Source of the DNA: Thermoplasmata archaeon M9B2D
Lineage (GTDB): Archaea; Thermoplasmatota; E2; DHVEG-1
NCBI GenBank assembly: GCA_002900555.1
Contig: MUGD01000009.1
Coordinates: forward strand, 1 to 37,354
Direction: 5' to 3'
Length of the DNA: 37,354 bases
The notes below the pieces were generated by a model. That model was not told the DNA's origin. It made no database searches and was given only the letters and a program-made list of their open reading frames with translations. Shown one piece after another: positions 36,259 to 37,354 of the stretch. Positions within the stretch are counted from its first letter, which is position 1. Every line of letters begins with the position of its first letter. Made by a program: the position numbers and the translations under genes.

Positions 36259-36441
36259 TCATTCCTCATCAGCTATTTTTCCTTTCTGAGGGGTTGCTGC
36301 TTGGGCGATCATTGACATTTCAGCAAGAATCTCCTCCCACAGCGCCTCCTGGTCAACCGCGTAGTACCACATGTCTAACTTTTTGTCCATGTTTGCTTTT
36401 TTGAAATCATCAAGAAATACTTTCTTATCTTCTTCTTTCAC
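36259..36441 (-). CDS. Small tandem paralog A, 60 residues
   Basis: A GTG start at 36441 gives MKEEDKKVFLDDFKKANMDK then KLDMWYYAVDQEALWEEILA and EMSMIAQAATPQKGKIADEE. The AGGG 7 nt upstream and a TATA-like ATATATATT at about 36479-36488 support expression. The conserved core, LDMWxYAxxxxxLWExIxAE, is shared with the downstream paralog. Both look like soluble, helical cytoplasmic proteins. The function is unknown; the pair probably forms one transcript. Confidence 0.7.
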   Translation of the reverse strand: MKEEDKKVFLDDFKKANMDKKLDMWYYAVDQEALWEEILAEMSMIAQAATPQKGKIADEE

Positions 36442-36671
36442 AGGAAATCCCTACGAGCAATAAGGATATAGCAATGGCATATATATTTCTTTATTGTTTT
36501 GTCAACCAATTACGGTGAGAACCCTTGTTTCCATATTCTTCTGGATAACCTCCTACGAGGTATGATAAAGAGCGGCAAAAAACGAAGAGACATTTTAACG
36601 GCAGTATGTGACAATGAGAAAAATTATTAAGAGAAAAACAATCCTTCTCTGCAATACATCGGAGAGTACCT

Positions 36672-37142
36672 ATGGAAAAAGCAACGTTTGCAGCGGGTTG
36701 CTTCTGGCATACTGAAGAAGTGTTTCGACAGCTCAAAGGAGTTATGTCAACAACAGTGGGGTACATAGGAGGAACAGTACAAAACCCGACGTATGAAGAT
36801 GTCTGTACCGATACAACCGGGCATGCGGAAGCAGTCGAAATAACCTTTGACCCAAAGAAAATAACCTACGAAGAATTACTTGCGTTATTTTGGGACATCC
36901 ATGATCCGACCACAAAAAACCGCCAAGGACCTGACATGGGGACACAATACCGCTCAGCAATATTTTATCATACGCCAGAGCAAAAAACAAAAGCAGAGCT
37001 GTCAAAAAAGAACCTGGAACGATCAGGGAAATACAAAAAGAAGATTGTGACGGAAATCACAAAAGCAACTACGTTTTATTCTGCAGAAGAGTACCATCAA
37101 CACTATGTAGCAAAACATGGTTCAGCAGGGTGTCCAAGTTAA
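36672..37142 (+). CDS. msrA: Peptide methionine sulfoxide reductase A
   Basis: Reduces the S form of methionine sulfoxide in proteins or free. 156 residues, close to the minimal MsrA length. The catalytic Cys10 is in FAAGCFWHTEEVF; the family usually has GCFWG(V/A)E, so H replaces G here. VGYIGGTVQNPTYEDVCTDT, GHAEAVEITFDP, FWDIHDPTTKNRQGPDMGTQ and YRSAIFYHT follow in the standard order. A second cysteine near the end (SAGCPS) is the likely resolving cysteine. GGAG precedes ATG 36672 by 7 nt, and a TATA-like AATTATTA lies near 36622. MsrB is not fused or adjacent. Confidence 0.93.
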   Translation: MEKATFAAGCFWHTEEVFRQLKGVMSTTVGYIGGTVQNPTYEDVCTDTTGHAEAVEITFDPKKITYEELLALFWDIHDPTTKNRQGPDMGTQYRSAIFYHTPEQKTKAELSKKNLERSGKYKKKIVTEITKATTFYSAEEYHQHYVAKHGSAGCPS

Positions 37143-37225
37143 AAAAACACATCAGAACCAATATTTCTGAAGTGCAAAAAAGCTTATCTGTATGAAACAG
37201 ATACTTCGATAAAAAGGTGAACGAT

Positions 37226-37354
37226 ATGACGCCACGGGGAAAAAAGAAACTACTTCAGGCCGGTAACATCCTTGCTGTTCTGATAACCATTCTTGTCAAC
37301 GCACTTGCAGTGCTTCTCCCACTCAACGATAAAACCACCCAGGAGCTGTCAGAC
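37226..37354 (+). CDS. TspO/MBR-type tryptophan-rich sensory protein, partial
   Basis: Only the first 43 residues are in the window: MTPRGKKKLLQAGNILAVLI, then TILVNALAVLLPLNDKTTQE and LSD. This matches the opening helix and loop of prokaryotic TspO-like proteins (NILA..VNALA..LPLN.KTT.E.SD), which are five-helix membrane proteins that bind porphyrins. AGGTGA at 37215-37220 lies 5 nt before ATG 37226. The identification rests on the first helix only. Confidence 0.6.
   Translation, partial: MTPRGKKKLLQAGNILAVLITILVNALAVLLPLNDKTTQELSD

Overview
The window is a stretch of archaeal chromosome. Archaeal markers are the two subunits of the archaea-specific Glu-tRNA(Gln) amidotransferase (GatD and GatE), an NMD3-family protein, an MJ1255-type glycosyltransferase, TATA-like boxes 25-35 nt before several starts, leaderless-looking genes beside genes with strong GGTGA or GGAGG ribosome sites, and a tRNA-Leu without encoded CCA. 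Several enzymes are of types more usual in bacteria: a single-chain pyruvate:ferredoxin oxidoreductase, an ATP-type PfkA phosphofructokinase, a MetPS-like transporter and an AcuC-like deacetylase. With the secreted PKD and Ig-like repeat proteins this fits an anaerobic Thermoplasmatota-like euryarchaeon; the lineage is an inference.

Layout. 1-4.8 kb is a cell-surface module: a GT2 glycosyltransferase cut by the window edge, a sulfotransferase, a GT-B glycosyltransferase and a secreted protein with seven propeller-like repeats plus a PKD domain. 5.0-6.7 kb holds a small membrane protein, then an AT-rich segment with a methyltransferase that ends at the 3' end of tRNA-Leu(CAA); an imperfect copy of that tRNA end lies at the far side, which suggests an old integration. 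6.8-14.9 kb holds an NSS transporter with a 36-residue partner, PfkA, TruA, a first GatD, NMD3, an EamA transporter and a secreted purple-acid-phosphatase-like enzyme. 15.0-22.9 kb is a central-carbon and acetylation block: ADP-forming acetyl-CoA synthetase fused to a GNAT domain, single-chain PFOR and an AcuC-like deacetylase. 23.2-26.6 kb has a 52-residue charged protein and two secreted proteins (arylsulfotransferase and choice-of-anchor-J types) that share an Ig-like domain. 26.7-30.2 kb has divergent gatE and a second gatD. 30.2-37.4 kb has an FKBP isomerase, class II ribonucleotide reductase, an aminotransferase, a secreted C45 hydrolase, a tandem pair of small paralogous proteins, MsrA and the start of a TspO-like protein.

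How the genes work together. PfkA feeds glycolysis, PFOR makes acetyl-CoA and reduced ferredoxin, and the ADP-forming synthetase turns acetyl-CoA into acetate and ATP. Its GNAT domain and the AcuC-like enzyme next door look like a matched pair for adding and removing acetyl groups. GatDE makes Gln-tRNA(Gln), but there are two GatD copies and only one GatE. No CRISPR array, IS element or integrase gene was seen. The points most worth a second look are the acetyl-CoA/acetylation block, the tRNA-Leu island, the apparent AUU start of the NSS transporter, the orphan GatD and several small genes with good translation signals.
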